Notes under the pieces: model-generated | What the model saw: only the letters and a program-made list of their open reading frames with translations | Told to the model about the DNA's origin: nothing | Databases searched by the model: none | Part shown: one piece after another, positions 1 to 7,703 of the stretch | Numbering within the stretch: the stretch's first letter is position 1 | How the letters are laid out: each line of letters begins with the position of its first letter | Translations under genes and position numbers: made by a program | Assembly (NCBI GenBank): GCA_018064825.1 | Contig: JAGHUL010000010.1 | Coordinates: 1-62,364, forward strand | Source of the DNA: Candidatus Colivicinus equi | Lineage (GTDB): Bacteria > Bacillota_I > Bacilli_A > Erysipelotrichales > Erysipelotrichaceae | Direction: 5' to 3' | DNA: 62,364 nt

Positions 1-116
1 ATATTTGCTAACTTACCATATACTTCTTTTTCTAGTTCAGGTGCAGTTATCGTATTGATTTGTCCTGATACTTTGACTATCATTTTTTTATTTTTTACTT
101 CTTTTGTGATTTCCAT
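1..116 (-). CDS. STAS-domain protein (anti-sigma-factor-antagonist type), 3' part outside window
   Basis: The first 38 codons of a leftward gene are visible. The N-terminus (MEITKEVKNKKMIVKVSGQI) followed by NTITAPELEKEV matches the start of STAS domains of the SpoIIAA/RsbV kind, in which a short beta strand with the V-x-G-x-(I/L) pattern precedes a helix. Such proteins bind anti-sigma factors or act in signalling switches. The start is preceded by AAAGGAT. The phosphorylatable Ser lies beyond the window, so the partner cannot be judged. It follows the terminator of the oxaloacetate decarboxylase operon and is probably a separate unit. Confidence 0.6.
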   Translation of the reverse strand, partial: MEITKEVKNKKMIVKVSGQINTITAPELEKEVYGKLAN

Positions 117-167
117 GTTCTATCCTTTGCCTACTCTATTAGTATATTAATTTTTTATATATATTAA

Positions 168-193
168 AAGTCTCTTGATTGCTCAAGAGACTT
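168..193 (-). terminator. Rho-independent terminator of the pckA-oad operon
   Basis: A perfect 11-bp stem (AAGTCTCTTGA / TCAAGAGACTT) with a 4-nt loop is followed, on the minus strand, by TTTT and an AT-rich stretch. It lies just after the last small gene of the operon. Confidence 0.75.
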
Positions 194-197
194 ATAA

Positions 198-329
198 CTA
201 TTGTTTATCAGATATTTTATTTAGGATGATAATAGACAAGGCAATAGCACCTAAAGCTATAAACAAGCCAAGCATTCCTTTTAGCATATAAGGAATATTA
301 GAAACAAAATTAGCAAAATTAATCTTCAT
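198..329 (-). CDS. 43-aa OadG-related small membrane protein
   Basis: This short ORF has a strong ribosome site (GGAGGACTTAAAA before ATG). It encodes 43 residues with one hydrophobic helix (about residues 18-36, MLGLFIALGAIALSIIIL) and a short charged tail (NKISDKQ). Short one-helix peptides of this kind accompany the beta subunit of sodium-pumping decarboxylases and resemble the membrane anchor of the gamma subunit. It starts 16 bases after oadB and ends before the operon terminator, so it is probably an accessory subunit of the membrane complex. The role comes from position and topology only. Confidence 0.6.
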   Translation of the reverse strand: MKINFANFVSNIPYMLKGMLGLFIALGAIALSIIILNKISDKQ

Positions 330-344
330 TTTTAAGTCCTCCTT

Positions 345-1463
345 CTACATAAACATGCTTAGGATCAAACCACCAGCTACAACTGAAGCAATTTGTCCAG
401 AAACATTTACAGCCATAGAATGCATCAATAAGAAGTTTTGATTATCTTCTTCTAAACCTAATTTATGAACAATTCTTCCTGACATTGGGAAAGCTGAAAT
501 ACCAGCAGCACCAATCATTGGATTAATTTTCTTCTTCATAAATAGATTCAAGAATTTGCCAAACAAGATACCACCAGCTGTATCAAATACGAAACCAAAT
601 AAACCTAAGCCAAGAATAATTAATGTATCAACTTGTAAGAATTGTTCAGCTTGCATTTGTGAAGCAATAGTAATACCTAGAATCAAAGTAATGATATTTG
701 TTAAAGCATCTTGAGCTGTATCATTTAGGCTATCCAAGACACCACATTCTTTGATTAGGTTACCAAACATCAAGAAACCAACTAGTGAAACTGAAGCAGG
801 AGATATTAGACCTGCAACAACAGTAATGATGATTGGGAACAAAATACGTGTAGTCTTAGAAACATTCTTTGGTTCATAATCCATACGAATCTTTCTTTCA
901 GACTTTGTTGTAAGTAGTTTAATTACTGGAGGTTGAATAATTGGAACTAATGCCATATATGAATATGCAGCAACCATAATTGGTCCTAAATATTGTGAAC
1001 CAAGCTTTTGGGCAACAACGATAGCTGTAGGTCCATCAGCAGCAGCAATAGTCGCGATTGAAGCAGCATCATTGATTGGGAAGAATGTTGAACCTAAACA
1101 CAACATGAAGAAGATACCAAATTGTGCAGCAGCACCAAATAACATCAATGCTGGATTTGATAACAATGGTCCAAAATCACACATCGCACCAATACCTATG
1201 AATAATAGTAATGGGAATAATTCATTAGCGATACCAGCGTTATATAAAGAAGAAAGAGGTCCTTCTTGTAATACGCCATTGATAAATTGATCAACAGCAC
1301 CAGAAACTGGTAAATTTACTAAGATTGCACCAAAACCAATTGGTAACAATAGTGATGGTTCCATATCTTTCTTAATTGCAAGATAGATAAGAATTCCACC
1401 GATAACCCACATTACAACTTGTTGCCATGTAAGTTTAAACAAATTTTCGTATAAAAAACTCAT
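345..1463 (-). CDS. oadB: Sodium-translocating decarboxylase beta subunit
   Basis: A 372-residue polytopic membrane protein of the OadB/MmdB/GcdB family. This subunit accepts CO2 from carboxybiotin, releases it, and pumps sodium ions out of the cell. The family hallmark ADGPTAI is present; Asp143 corresponds to the essential intramembrane Asp of Klebsiella OadB. The later GRIVHKLG and NVSGQIASV stretches also fit. Length is close to the short (about 375-aa) form of the family. It sits between a biotin ligase and a 43-aa OadG-like peptide and is followed by no other transporter. The substrate of the complex is inferred from oadA and pckA in the same operon. Confidence 0.9.
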   Translation of the reverse strand: MSFLYENLFKLTWQQVVMWVIGGILIYLAIKKDMEPSLLLPIGFGAILVNLPVSGAVDQFINGVLQEGPLSSLYNAGIANELFPLLLFIGIGAMCDFGPLLSNPALMLFGAAAQFGIFFMLCLGSTFFPINDAASIATIAAADGPTAIVVAQKLGSQYLGPIMVAAYSYMALVPIIQPPVIKLLTTKSERKIRMDYEPKNVSKTTRILFPIIITVVAGLISPASVSLVGFLMFGNLIKECGVLDSLNDTAQDALTNIITLILGITIASQMQAEQFLQVDTLIILGLGLFGFVFDTAGGILFGKFLNLFMKKKINPMIGAAGISAFPMSGRIVHKLGLEEDNQNFLLMHSMAVNVSGQIASVVAGGLILSMFM

Positions 1464-1471
1464 ACACCCTC

Positions 1472-2188
1472 CTAATCTATGTGGAAACTAATTTCACCAG
1501 TCTCCACATCGTACTGTTGTTTATCATCAATTACTCTTAATGAATAATCTTCATTTATCCCCACAACAGTTATCTTTTTAACTTCATTTTTAATATTCGC
1601 ATATGCCTTCTTGCCCTTTAGGTAATCATATGCTTGTATCTCTTTGTAGAAGTCATAACCCTTAGTCAATTTAATAATGTTATTGACTAAATAGTCATAA
1701 ACTTCATATTGGAATGAATCAATATCTATTTCTTTACCTAGAGCTTTAGATATTGAAGTTGGATTATTATCAGAAGCAAATTCTATTTGATTGATGTTTA
1801 AACCAACACCAATAATTAAACATTCGAGTTCATTTGTAGAAACACCTTCTAATAAAATTCCACATATTTTATCATCAGAAACATATACATCGTTTGGCCA
1901 TTTTATAGCTAAGTTATCTATCTGATGATTTTCTAGTACTTTTAATATCGAGTATGCAGTAACAATTGAAATAGCCTTGTAATTAGATATTATCTTCTTA
2001 TCAGAAAGTAGTACTGAGAATAATAAGTTCTTATTCTCATCACTTAACCATTTCCTTTTGTTTCTACCTCTACCTTCAGTTTGATGATTACATCGACAAA
2101 TTGTAAAATCATTTAATTCTTTATAATGATCTTTTAAATAATCATTGCTCGAAGTTAACTCATCAAATTGAATAAGTTTATATTTCAT
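1472..2188 (-). CDS. birA: Biotin--protein ligase without DNA-binding domain
   Basis: A 238-residue class-I (monofunctional) biotin ligase. Motifs visible in order are TEGRGRNKRKWLS (the GRGRxxRxW biotinoyl-AMP loop), KWPNDVYV and KICGILLEG. It activates biotin with ATP and attaches it to the Lys of biotin-carrier domains. The N-terminal helix-turn-helix of bifunctional BirA repressors is absent, so it is an enzyme only. It starts one base after the carrier-protein gene ends, and the obvious client is that neighbour. Finding a ligase inside the decarboxylase operon is uncommon but functionally logical. Confidence 0.9.
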   Translation of the reverse strand: MKYKLIQFDELTSSNDYLKDHYKELNDFTICRCNHQTEGRGRNKRKWLSDENKNLLFSVLLSDKKIISNYKAISIVTAYSILKVLENHQIDNLAIKWPNDVYVSDDKICGILLEGVSTNELECLIIGVGLNINQIEFASDNNPTSISKALGKEIDIDSFQYEVYDYLVNNIIKLTKGYDFYKEIQAYDYLKGKKAYANIKNEVKKITVVGINEDYSLRVIDDKQQYDVETGEISFHID

Positions 2189-2189
2189 T

Positions 2190-2531
2190 TTATTCTAGAA
2201 CGAATAATACGTCTTTGTTTTTAACGTCGTCGCCAGCATTAATTACAACTTGAGCAACCTTGCCATCATATGCAGATTGAATTTCATTTTCAAGTTTCAT
2301 AGCTTCGATAATGGCAACAGTTTGACCCTTCTTTACCATATCACCAACGTTAACTTTAACTTCTAATACTTTACCAGCGATAGGAGCTAAGATATTGTTC
2401 TTACCTTCGCTTACTACAGTTTCTTCAACTTGTTTCTTGTTTTCCGTAACGATAGTACCTTTTACTTCATCAACTGCTTCAACTTCAACTTCATAAACTT
2501 TTCCATTAACTTTAACTTTATAAACCTTCAT
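2190..2531 (-). CDS. Biotin carrier subunit of the decarboxylase
   Basis: A 113-residue biotinyl-lipoyl domain protein. The EAMKLENEI motif places the biotinylated Lys at residue 79, flanked by the usual hammerhead (NNILAPIAGKV before, GDDVKNKDVLFVLE at the end). The first 40 residues form an acidic linker. It carries CO2 from the carboxyltransferase OadA to OadB. It overlaps the OadG-like gene by one base and precedes the biotin ligase. In many species this domain is fused to OadA; here it is a separate gene, as in methylmalonyl-CoA and glutaconyl-CoA decarboxylases. Confidence 0.9.
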   Translation of the reverse strand: MKVYKVKVNGKVYEVEVEAVDEVKGTIVTENKKQVEETVVSEGKNNILAPIAGKVLEVKVNVGDMVKKGQTVAIIEAMKLENEIQSAYDGKVAQVVINAGDDVKNKDVLFVLE

Positions 2532-2809
2532 TATCCAATCCTCCTTACACTGATAACTTGTACATTTTTCTTAAATTCATTACGACATTCAATTGCCGCA
2601 ACTAAACTTGCTACAGTTGCATCTTCATCATTAATGTCTAATGGTGCAACTTCTTTATTTGTTTCTTCTGTAATTTCTGTAGTTTCTACTAACTTCTTCT
2701 TAGGTTTTAGGTAATAATAAGCAATGCCAATGATTGCTAGTATTAGTATGGCAATTAAGCCAGTTCCTTCACCTGCTTGAGTATTTACATTTACGCCAAG
2801 TATTTGCAT
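2531..2809 (-). CDS. OadG-like gamma subunit
   Basis: A 92-residue protein with one transmembrane helix (about residues 16-34), a basic stop-transfer stretch (KPKKK), an acidic linker and a C-terminal DEDATVASLVAAIE...QVISVRRIG segment. The ending resembles the OAD gamma-chain pattern (AAI...SIRRI). Gamma subunits anchor the carboxyltransferase to the membrane subunit and help assemble the complex. It lies between oadA and the carrier gene. The Pro-rich linker and metal-binding His/Cys tail of some OadG proteins are not obvious. Confidence 0.75.
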   Translation of the reverse strand: MQILGVNVNTQAGEGTGLIAILILAIIGIAYYYLKPKKKLVETTEITEETNKEVAPLDINDEDATVASLVAAIECRNEFKKNVQVISVRRIG

Positions 2810-2818
2810 ATTTCACCT

Positions 2819-4192
2819 CTAGATAAACATCTCAAATTCATCAACTTCTGTTTCTTGTTTATTATATTTTTTCTTCAAGAACTCAGTAGCGACATTTTCG
2901 AATAACGCTAATGATAGAACATCTTCATCACATTTAGCGATATCTTTATATTTTTCTTTTAATCTATCAAATTCAGGTTCAAGAAGATCTGCTGGACGGC
3001 ATGTAATTGTTTCATCATCACCAATAATCTTCTTTTTAACTTCTTCATTAATCTTGCCAGGAGCTTTACCGTATTTACCATGAAGATAATCTTTAATCTC
3101 CTTAGCACACATCTTATATCTTTCACCATTTAGTACATTCAATACTGCTTGTGTACCAACCATTTGTGACATTGGTGTTACTAGTGGTGGATAGCCAAGA
3201 TCTTTTCTAACATTTGGAATTTCCTTTAGAACTTCTTCGTATCTATCCATAGCACCTTGATCAGTTAATTGTTTAATCATATTAGACAACATGCCACCAG
3301 GTACATAGTAATTTAAGATATTAGGGTTAACCTCGAATGATTTTGGATTTAACAAACCATTCTTTAAATATTTCGCAACAATATCCGTAACGATAGGTTC
3401 TGCCTCATGAATTGGCTTCATATTTAATTTAGGATCATATTCTGTACCTTTTAATGCCACACATAACGCTTGCGTAGATGGTTGAGCAGTACCGTTTGAT
3501 AGTGGTGATACTGAAGTATCAACAATATCTACACCAGCTTTAATAGCAGCCATATAAGTCATTTCACAAATACCAGCTGTGCAGTGTGAATGAAGCTCAA
3601 TCGGAATCTTAACTTCTTTCTTTAATGCGCTGATTAGCTTTGTAGCATCTTCAGGTGTTAATACGCCAGCCATATCCTTAACACAGATTGAATCAGCACC
3701 AAGCTTTTCAATCTTCTTTGCTAAACTAACATAGTATTTAATTGTATGAACTGGTGAAGTTGTATATGATAATGCGATCTGACATTCACCGCCATATTTC
3801 TTTGTAGATTTAACAGCTTGTTCAAGATTTCTAATATCATTTAATGCATCAAATACTCTAATAATGTCGATACCATTTTCAATAGATTTCTTACAGAACA
3901 TATCAACTACATCATCTGAATAGTGACGATAGCCTAAGATGTTTTGTCCTCTAAATAGCATCTGCAATTTAGTCTTCTTACAAACTTTTCTAACTTCTCT
4001 AAGTCTCTCCCATGGGTCTTCATCTAAGAAACGCATACATGCATCAAATGTAGCACCACCCCATACTTCAATTGCGTAGTAACCAGCATCATCATATAAC
4101 TTGCACAACTTAACAACTTCTTCAGTTGACATTCTTGTTGCGAATAATGATTGATGTCCATCACGCACTGAAGTTTCAACAATTCTAACCAT
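2819..4192 (-). CDS. oadA: Oxaloacetate decarboxylase alpha chain (carboxyltransferase)
   Basis: A 457-residue DRE-TIM-type TIM-barrel carboxyltransferase. ETSVRDGHQSL near residues 6-16 carries the metal-binding Asp, ELHSHCTAG holds the metal His pair, and CVKDMAG carries the Lys proposed to be carbamylated. It moves CO2 from oxaloacetate to biotin, giving pyruvate. The C-terminal biotinyl domain of long OadA proteins is missing and is supplied by the separate 113-aa carrier two genes downstream. Related 5S transcarboxylase and pyruvate-carboxylase CT domains are alternatives, but the OadB/OadG context supports decarboxylase. Confidence 0.9.
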   Translation of the reverse strand: MVRIVETSVRDGHQSLFATRMSTEEVVKLCKLYDDAGYYAIEVWGGATFDACMRFLDEDPWERLREVRKVCKKTKLQMLFRGQNILGYRHYSDDVVDMFCKKSIENGIDIIRVFDALNDIRNLEQAVKSTKKYGGECQIALSYTTSPVHTIKYYVSLAKKIEKLGADSICVKDMAGVLTPEDATKLISALKKEVKIPIELHSHCTAGICEMTYMAAIKAGVDIVDTSVSPLSNGTAQPSTQALCVALKGTEYDPKLNMKPIHEAEPIVTDIVAKYLKNGLLNPKSFEVNPNILNYYVPGGMLSNMIKQLTDQGAMDRYEEVLKEIPNVRKDLGYPPLVTPMSQMVGTQAVLNVLNGERYKMCAKEIKDYLHGKYGKAPGKINEEVKKKIIGDDETITCRPADLLEPEFDRLKEKYKDIAKCDEDVLSLALFENVATEFLKKKYNKQETEVDEFEMFI

Positions 4193-4208
4193 GTTATCTC
4201 CCTTCTTT

Positions 4209-4234
4209 TTAAAAAGTCCTAATTAATAGGACTT
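4209..4234 (-). terminator. Attenuator-like hairpin between pckA and oadA
   Basis: On the minus strand an 8-bp stem (AAGTCCTA / TAGGACTT, 5-nt loop) is followed by TTTTT and then AAAAAG. It lies in the 49-bp gap after the pckA stop and before the ribosome site of oadA. The short T-run suggests partial termination, giving more pckA than oad message. Confidence 0.55.
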
Positions 4235-4241
4235 ATATTTT

Positions 4242-5846
4242 TTATAGTTTTGGACCAGCAGCAACTAGAGCTTTACCAGCGTCATTTGTTTCATATTTAG
4301 TAAAGTTCTTAATGAATCTAGATGCTAAATCCTTTGCTTTTGTTTCCCAATCTTCAGGATTTTCATATGTATCTTTTGGATCTAAGATGTTAGTTGCAAC
4401 ACCTTCTAATACAGTAGGAACTTCTAGATTGAAATAAGGAATCTTCTTAGTAGTAGTGTTATTGATAGCACCATTTAAGATTGCATCAATAATTCCACGA
4501 GTATCCTTAATTGAAATTCTCTTACCAGTACCATTCCAACCAGTATTAACTAAGTAAGCCTTAGCACCATTCTTTTCCATCTTCTTAACTAATTCTTCAG
4601 CATATTTTGTTGGGTGAAGCTCTAAGAAAGCTTGACCGAAACAAGATGAGAATGTTGGAGTTGGTTCAGTAATACCTCTTTCTGTTCCTGCTAACTTAGC
4701 AGTGAATCCAGATAAGAAGTAATATTTAGTTTGCTCAGAATCAAGAATTGAAACTGGAGGTAAAACACCAAATGCATCAGCAGTTAAGAAAATTACATTC
4801 TTAGCAGCAGGAGCACTTGAAATAGGTGTAACTATCTTTTCGATGTGATTGATTGGATAAGAAACACGTGTATTTTCTGTAACGCTCTTATCAGCGAAAT
4901 CAATCTTACCATTTTCATCTACAGTAACATTTTCTAACAATGCATCTCTTCTAATTGCATTGTAGATATCTGGTTCTGAATCTTTATCAAGGTTAATAAC
5001 CTTCGCATAACAACCACCTTCAAGATTGAAGATACCATTGTCATCCCAACCGTGTTCATCATCACCAATTAGAAGTCTCTTTGGATCAGCTGATAAAGTT
5101 GTTTTACCTGTTCCAGATAGACCGAAGAAAACAGCTGTATTTTCTTTATTCATATCTGTATTTGCAGAACAGTGCATGCTGGCAATTCCCTTTAATGGAA
5201 GATAGTAGTTCATCATTGAGAACATACCCTTCTTCATTTCACCGCCATACCAAGTATTGATAATAACTTGTTCTTTTGAAGTGATATTGAATGCAACACA
5301 AGTTTCAGAATTTAAGCCTAGTTCTTGGTAGTTTTCTACTTTTGCTTTTGAAGCACAGTATACAACGAAATCAGGTTCGAATTCTTCTGATTCTTTTTCC
5401 GTAGGCTTGATAAACATATTTCTAACGAAATGTGCTTGCCATGCAACTTCCATAACGAATCTAACAGCCATACGTGTATCAGCGTTAGCGCCACAGAATG
5501 CATCCACAACAAACAATCTCTTATTAGATAATTGTTCTTTAGCTAAAGCTTTTACTTTAGCCCATACTTCTTCAGACATTGGATGATTATCGTTTGGATA
5601 TTCTTTGCTTGTCCACCAAACAGTGTCCTTAGAATTCTCGTCAACAACGATATATTTATCCTTAGGAGAACGTCCAGTATAGATACCAGTCATAACATTT
5701 ACTGTGCCTAGTTCTGTAACTGTTCCCTTTTCATAACCTTCTAACTCAGGCTTTGTTTCTTCTTGAAACAATAGGTCATACGATGGATTATATACAATCT
5801 CTTTCGTACCTGTAATACCATATTTTTCTAAATTAATATTAGCCAT
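4242..5846 (-). CDS. pckA: Phosphoenolpyruvate carboxykinase (ATP)
   Basis: A 534-residue ATP-type PEPCK. The kinase-1a P-loop [12 protein letters not shown] is at residues 241-252 and the metal-binding IGDDEHGW follows. [10 protein letters not shown] (about 56-65) and the late [10 protein letters not shown] are typical of the family, and the length is normal. It interconverts oxaloacetate + ATP with PEP + CO2 + ADP. As the first gene of an operon with a sodium-pumping oxaloacetate decarboxylase, it may run towards oxaloacetate and ATP. The ribosome site AGGAGGC sits 5 bases before ATG. A possible -10 (TAATAT preceded by TGC) lies upstream, but no convincing -35 was found. Confidence 0.95.
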   Translation of the reverse strand: MANINLEKYGITGTKEIVYNPSYDLLFQEETKPELEGYEKGTVTELGTVNVMTGIYTGRSPKDKYIVVDENSKDTVWWTSKEYPNDNHPMSEEVWAKVKALAKEQLSNKRLFVVDAFCGANADTRMAVRFVMEVAWQAHFVRNMFIKPTEKESEEFEPDFVVYCASKAKVENYQELGLNSETCVAFNITSKEQVIINTWYGGEMKKGMFSMMNYYLPLKGIASMHCSANTDMNKENTAVFFGLSGTGKTTLSADPKRLLIGDDEHGWDDNGIFNLEGGCYAKVINLDKDSEPDIYNAIRRDALLENVTVDENGKIDFADKSVTENTRVSYPINHIEKIVTPISSAPAAKNVIFLTADAFGVLPPVSILDSEQTKYYFLSGFTAKLAGTERGITEPTPTFSSCFGQAFLELHPTKYAEELVKKMEKNGAKAYLVNTGWNGTGKRISIKDTRGIIDAILNGAINNTTTKKIPYFNLEVPTVLEGVATNILDPKDTYENPEDWETKAKDLASRFIKNFTKYETNDAGKALVAAGPKL

Positions 5847-6003
5847 TTTAGCCTCCTATTTTAGGTAAAATAATACTAAACCAATTACTACTAATATTAG
5901 CACTTTTGTCCTATTTTTTAAATACAATAACCATATCTTTTCATCACAGAATTGTTGTTTTTTAAGCAACATTCATTCATTATGATAGTAAAGATAATCA
6001 AAA

Positions 6004-6297
6004 ATGAAATACAAAGTATACAAATATCTAAAAACGATACCTTCAGGCAAGGTCGTAACTTATGGACAAATCGGTGAATACTTAGGCAACAAGAAATTAG
6101 CGAGGGTTGTAGGCATTATTCTTCATAATAATCCAGATCCTATTAATCAACCTTGTTATAAAGTCGTGAATCAAAAAGGAGAATTGTCCCATAGTTTTTC
6201 TGATGGCGGCATCGAAATACAAAAACAAAGACTAGAAAGTGATGGTATAGAAGTCATAGATTACAAAGTTGATCTAAATAAGTATCAATGGAAATAA
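6004..6297 (+). CDS. MGMT-family DNA-binding-domain protein (alkyltransferase-like)
   Basis: A 97-residue protein matching the C-terminal domain of O6-alkylguanine-DNA alkyltransferases. It shows TIPSGKVVTYGQIGEYLG (helix-turn-helix region with the Arg-finger area at ARVVGIILHNN) and an active-site-like NQPCYKVV. The classical motif is PCHRV; here Cys is kept but His is Tyr and Arg is Lys. Small stand-alone versions either repair alkylated bases or flag them for excision repair. A -10-like TATGAT lies at 5981-5986, but no clear Shine-Dalgarno is seen. It is divergent from pckA. Confidence 0.75.
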   Translation: MKYKVYKYLKTIPSGKVVTYGQIGEYLGNKKLARVVGIILHNNPDPINQPCYKVVNQKGELSHSFSDGGIEIQKQRLESDGIEVIDYKVDLNKYQWK

Positions 6298-6386
6298 AAT
6301 ATTACTCAATTTGTATCCTTTTTCGTGCTATGTTCGTATATATCGTAAAGAAGATAAAAAATATTTATACAAGGAGAATAATACTT

Positions 6387-6701
6387 ATGTCAGAAGAAAA
6401 GAAAATCATTGAATTAAAAGAAGATGAATTAAAAAAAGTAACTGGTGGTAATTTTTCTGGAGATGGAACAAACTATTCAATTACTAGCGGAACAAGATTT
6501 TGGTACAATTCTTACCATACAGAATATTATGAAGCTAGAGAAAGTAAATCATTTAATGTAAATGATCGAGGAGTAGTCTCTTGTAATCATTTCTATTGTG
6601 CTGAAAACAACCCCGATGACATTCACTCTCAGTTACCACAAACTAATGCAACATATCAAAAAATTATTGATTGTGTTAATAACTACGGATTGATTGACTA
6701 G
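6387..6701 (+). CDS. Double-glycine leader peptide 1 (104 aa, bacteriocin-like or secreted)
   Basis: The start chosen is the ATG at 6387, 9 bases after AAGGAGA; an upstream in-frame start has no ribosome site. The N-terminus (IIELKEDELKKVTGG) is a typical class-II/peptidase-C39 leader ending in GG after about 20 residues. The predicted 82-residue mature part is polar, rich in Tyr/Asn/Ser, with two Cys close together (CNHFYC) and a third near the end. No hydrophobic pore-forming helix is seen, so antimicrobial activity is unproven. It is the first of three adjacent genes with the same leader type. No exporter lies nearby. Confidence 0.65.
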   Translation: MSEEKKIIELKEDELKKVTGGNFSGDGTNYSITSGTRFWYNSYHTEYYEARESKSFNVNDRGVVSCNHFYCAENNPDDIHSQLPQTNATYQKIIDCVNNYGLID

Positions 6702-6749
6702 ACAACATATAGATAAAAAGCAAATACTTTACTATATATAATACTAAAT

Positions 6750-6778
6750 TTGAGTTTCATGACTATAGATAGGATAAT
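6750..6778 (+). promoter_or_regulatory. Promoter upstream of leader peptide 2
   Basis: TTGAGT at 6750-6755, a 17-base spacer and GATAAT at 6773-6778 form a good vegetative promoter about 120 bases before the second double-glycine peptide gene. It suggests this gene can be transcribed independently of the first. Confidence 0.5.
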
Positions 6779-6900
6779 TTAAAGAAACACATTTATAAAA
6801 ATAATAACTTTCTCTTTCCTACTAAGTTTAATCGATGTATTCCTTACTAAGTATCCCTTTCCACAAGCTTCGTAAAAAAATATAAAGAAGATTGACAACT

Positions 6901-7191
6901 ATGCCTAATACTCAAAAAGAACTAAGCAATGAAGAATTAGAAAAGTTTACAGGTGGTGCAACAAATCAAGAATTTACTTTTTCTTTAAGTATCGTTTCTC
7001 ATACTTTCCCATTAGCAGTGGTAATAAACAACATCATGAGTTTAGCTGGTGTTAGTCATTTACAAGCTAAGAACATGGCAACCAATTTGCCAGAAATAGT
7101 TACTCGCGATCTAACTAAACGAGAAGCTTTAGAAATAAGATCGGCACTTGGTAAGCTTGGAATACAAGCCGAAATTAATCCAATTGATTAG
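6901..7191 (+). CDS. Double-glycine leader fused to a ribosomal L7/L12 C-terminal-like domain (96 aa)
   Basis: The ATG at 6901 follows an AAGAAG stretch by 10 bases; an in-frame TTG at 6892 is too close to it. Residues 1-19 form a leader (KELSNEELEKFTGG). The rest resembles the L7/L12 C-terminal fold: a strand, PLAVVINNIM..AGVSHLQAKNMATNLPEIV, then REALEIRSALGKLGIQAEI, matching the L7/L12 order (I-K-x-V-R, GLxLKEAKxLV, P..V, A..IkkxLexaGA.vEv). The fold assignment is my alignment by eye. A ribosomal-type domain behind an export leader is odd; it may be a secreted peptide with an unrelated role. Confidence 0.65.
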   Translation: MPNTQKELSNEELEKFTGGATNQEFTFSLSIVSHTFPLAVVINNIMSLAGVSHLQAKNMATNLPEIVTRDLTKREALEIRSALGKLGIQAEINPID

Positions 7192-7234
7192 CAAATAACT
7201 CAATCAATACATGCATAAGAAAGCGAGAATTATT

Positions 7235-7546
7235 ATGACAGATATTAACGAATTAAAAGAAGAAGAATTAAATAAAGTTAGCGGTGGTGATGAATATCAA
7301 TTCATCAATCGTACCGGTTATTTCTCTATGTATACTTCATCAATGGTAGAAATCTTTGGTGCTGGAGGAACATACATAAGGACGGACACTAAAGAAACAT
7401 TTAGAATAACTTCTGTAAGCAATAATTGCAATCCAGGAGAAAATATGCCATTTTCTACTACATATATTTTTATGTCAACTAGTAGTAATAACCTCTTTTC
7501 TTTTGTAGCTACTAGTACAAACAATGTATGTAATTACCTAGAGTGA
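7235..7546 (+). CDS. Double-glycine leader peptide 3 (103 aa)
   Basis: The ATG at 7235 (following AAGCGAG) gives the leader MTDINELKEEELNKVSGG. The mature part of about 85 residues is rich in Ser/Thr/Asn and aromatic residues with two Cys (CNP and VCNYLE). It is unlike peptides 1 and 2 outside the leader. The gene lies 43 bases after peptide 2 and ends before a good terminator, so the two form a unit. Function is unknown; secretion by a C39-peptidase ABC exporter encoded elsewhere is inferred. Confidence 0.65.
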   Translation: MTDINELKEEELNKVSGGDEYQFINRTGYFSMYTSSMVEIFGAGGTYIRTDTKETFRITSVSNNCNPGENMPFSTTYIFMSTSSNNLFSFVATSTNNVCNYLE

Positions 7547-7577
7547 TTATTTGTTGCAAGAACATCTATTGGTGATT

Positions 7578-7614
7578 AAACTCATTTCTCTATTGTATAG
7601 AAATGAGTTTTTTA
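7578..7614 (+). terminator. Terminator of the double-glycine peptide cluster
   Basis: A 12-bp perfect stem (AAACTCATTTCT / AGAAATGAGTTT) with a 9-nt loop is followed by further Ts. Confidence 0.85.
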
Positions 7615-7666
7615 TATTATGGAATCTTTAAAAAGCATAACAGTACAAATAATATTAAACATATTG

Positions 7667-7672
7667 TATAAT
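7667..7672 (+). promoter_or_regulatory. -10 element of the lipoprotein gene
   Basis: A perfect TATAAT preceded by TG lies 31 bases before the start codon of the lipoprotein gene. The matching -35 region (around 7643-7649) is weak. An AAAGGAGG ribosome site follows at about 7688. Confidence 0.5.
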
Positions 7673-7703
7673 AAGGTCTCGGTAGTAAAGGAGGTATTAA
7701 GAA

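Noticed and set aside
1072..1290. Plus-strand ORF opposite oadB
   Set aside because: Shadow of a clear OadB coding frame; no start signal, biased composition.
6288..6387. Upstream extension of leader peptide 1
   Set aside because: The added 33 residues overlap the MGMT-like gene and would bury the double-glycine leader; the ATG at 6387 has AAGGAGA.
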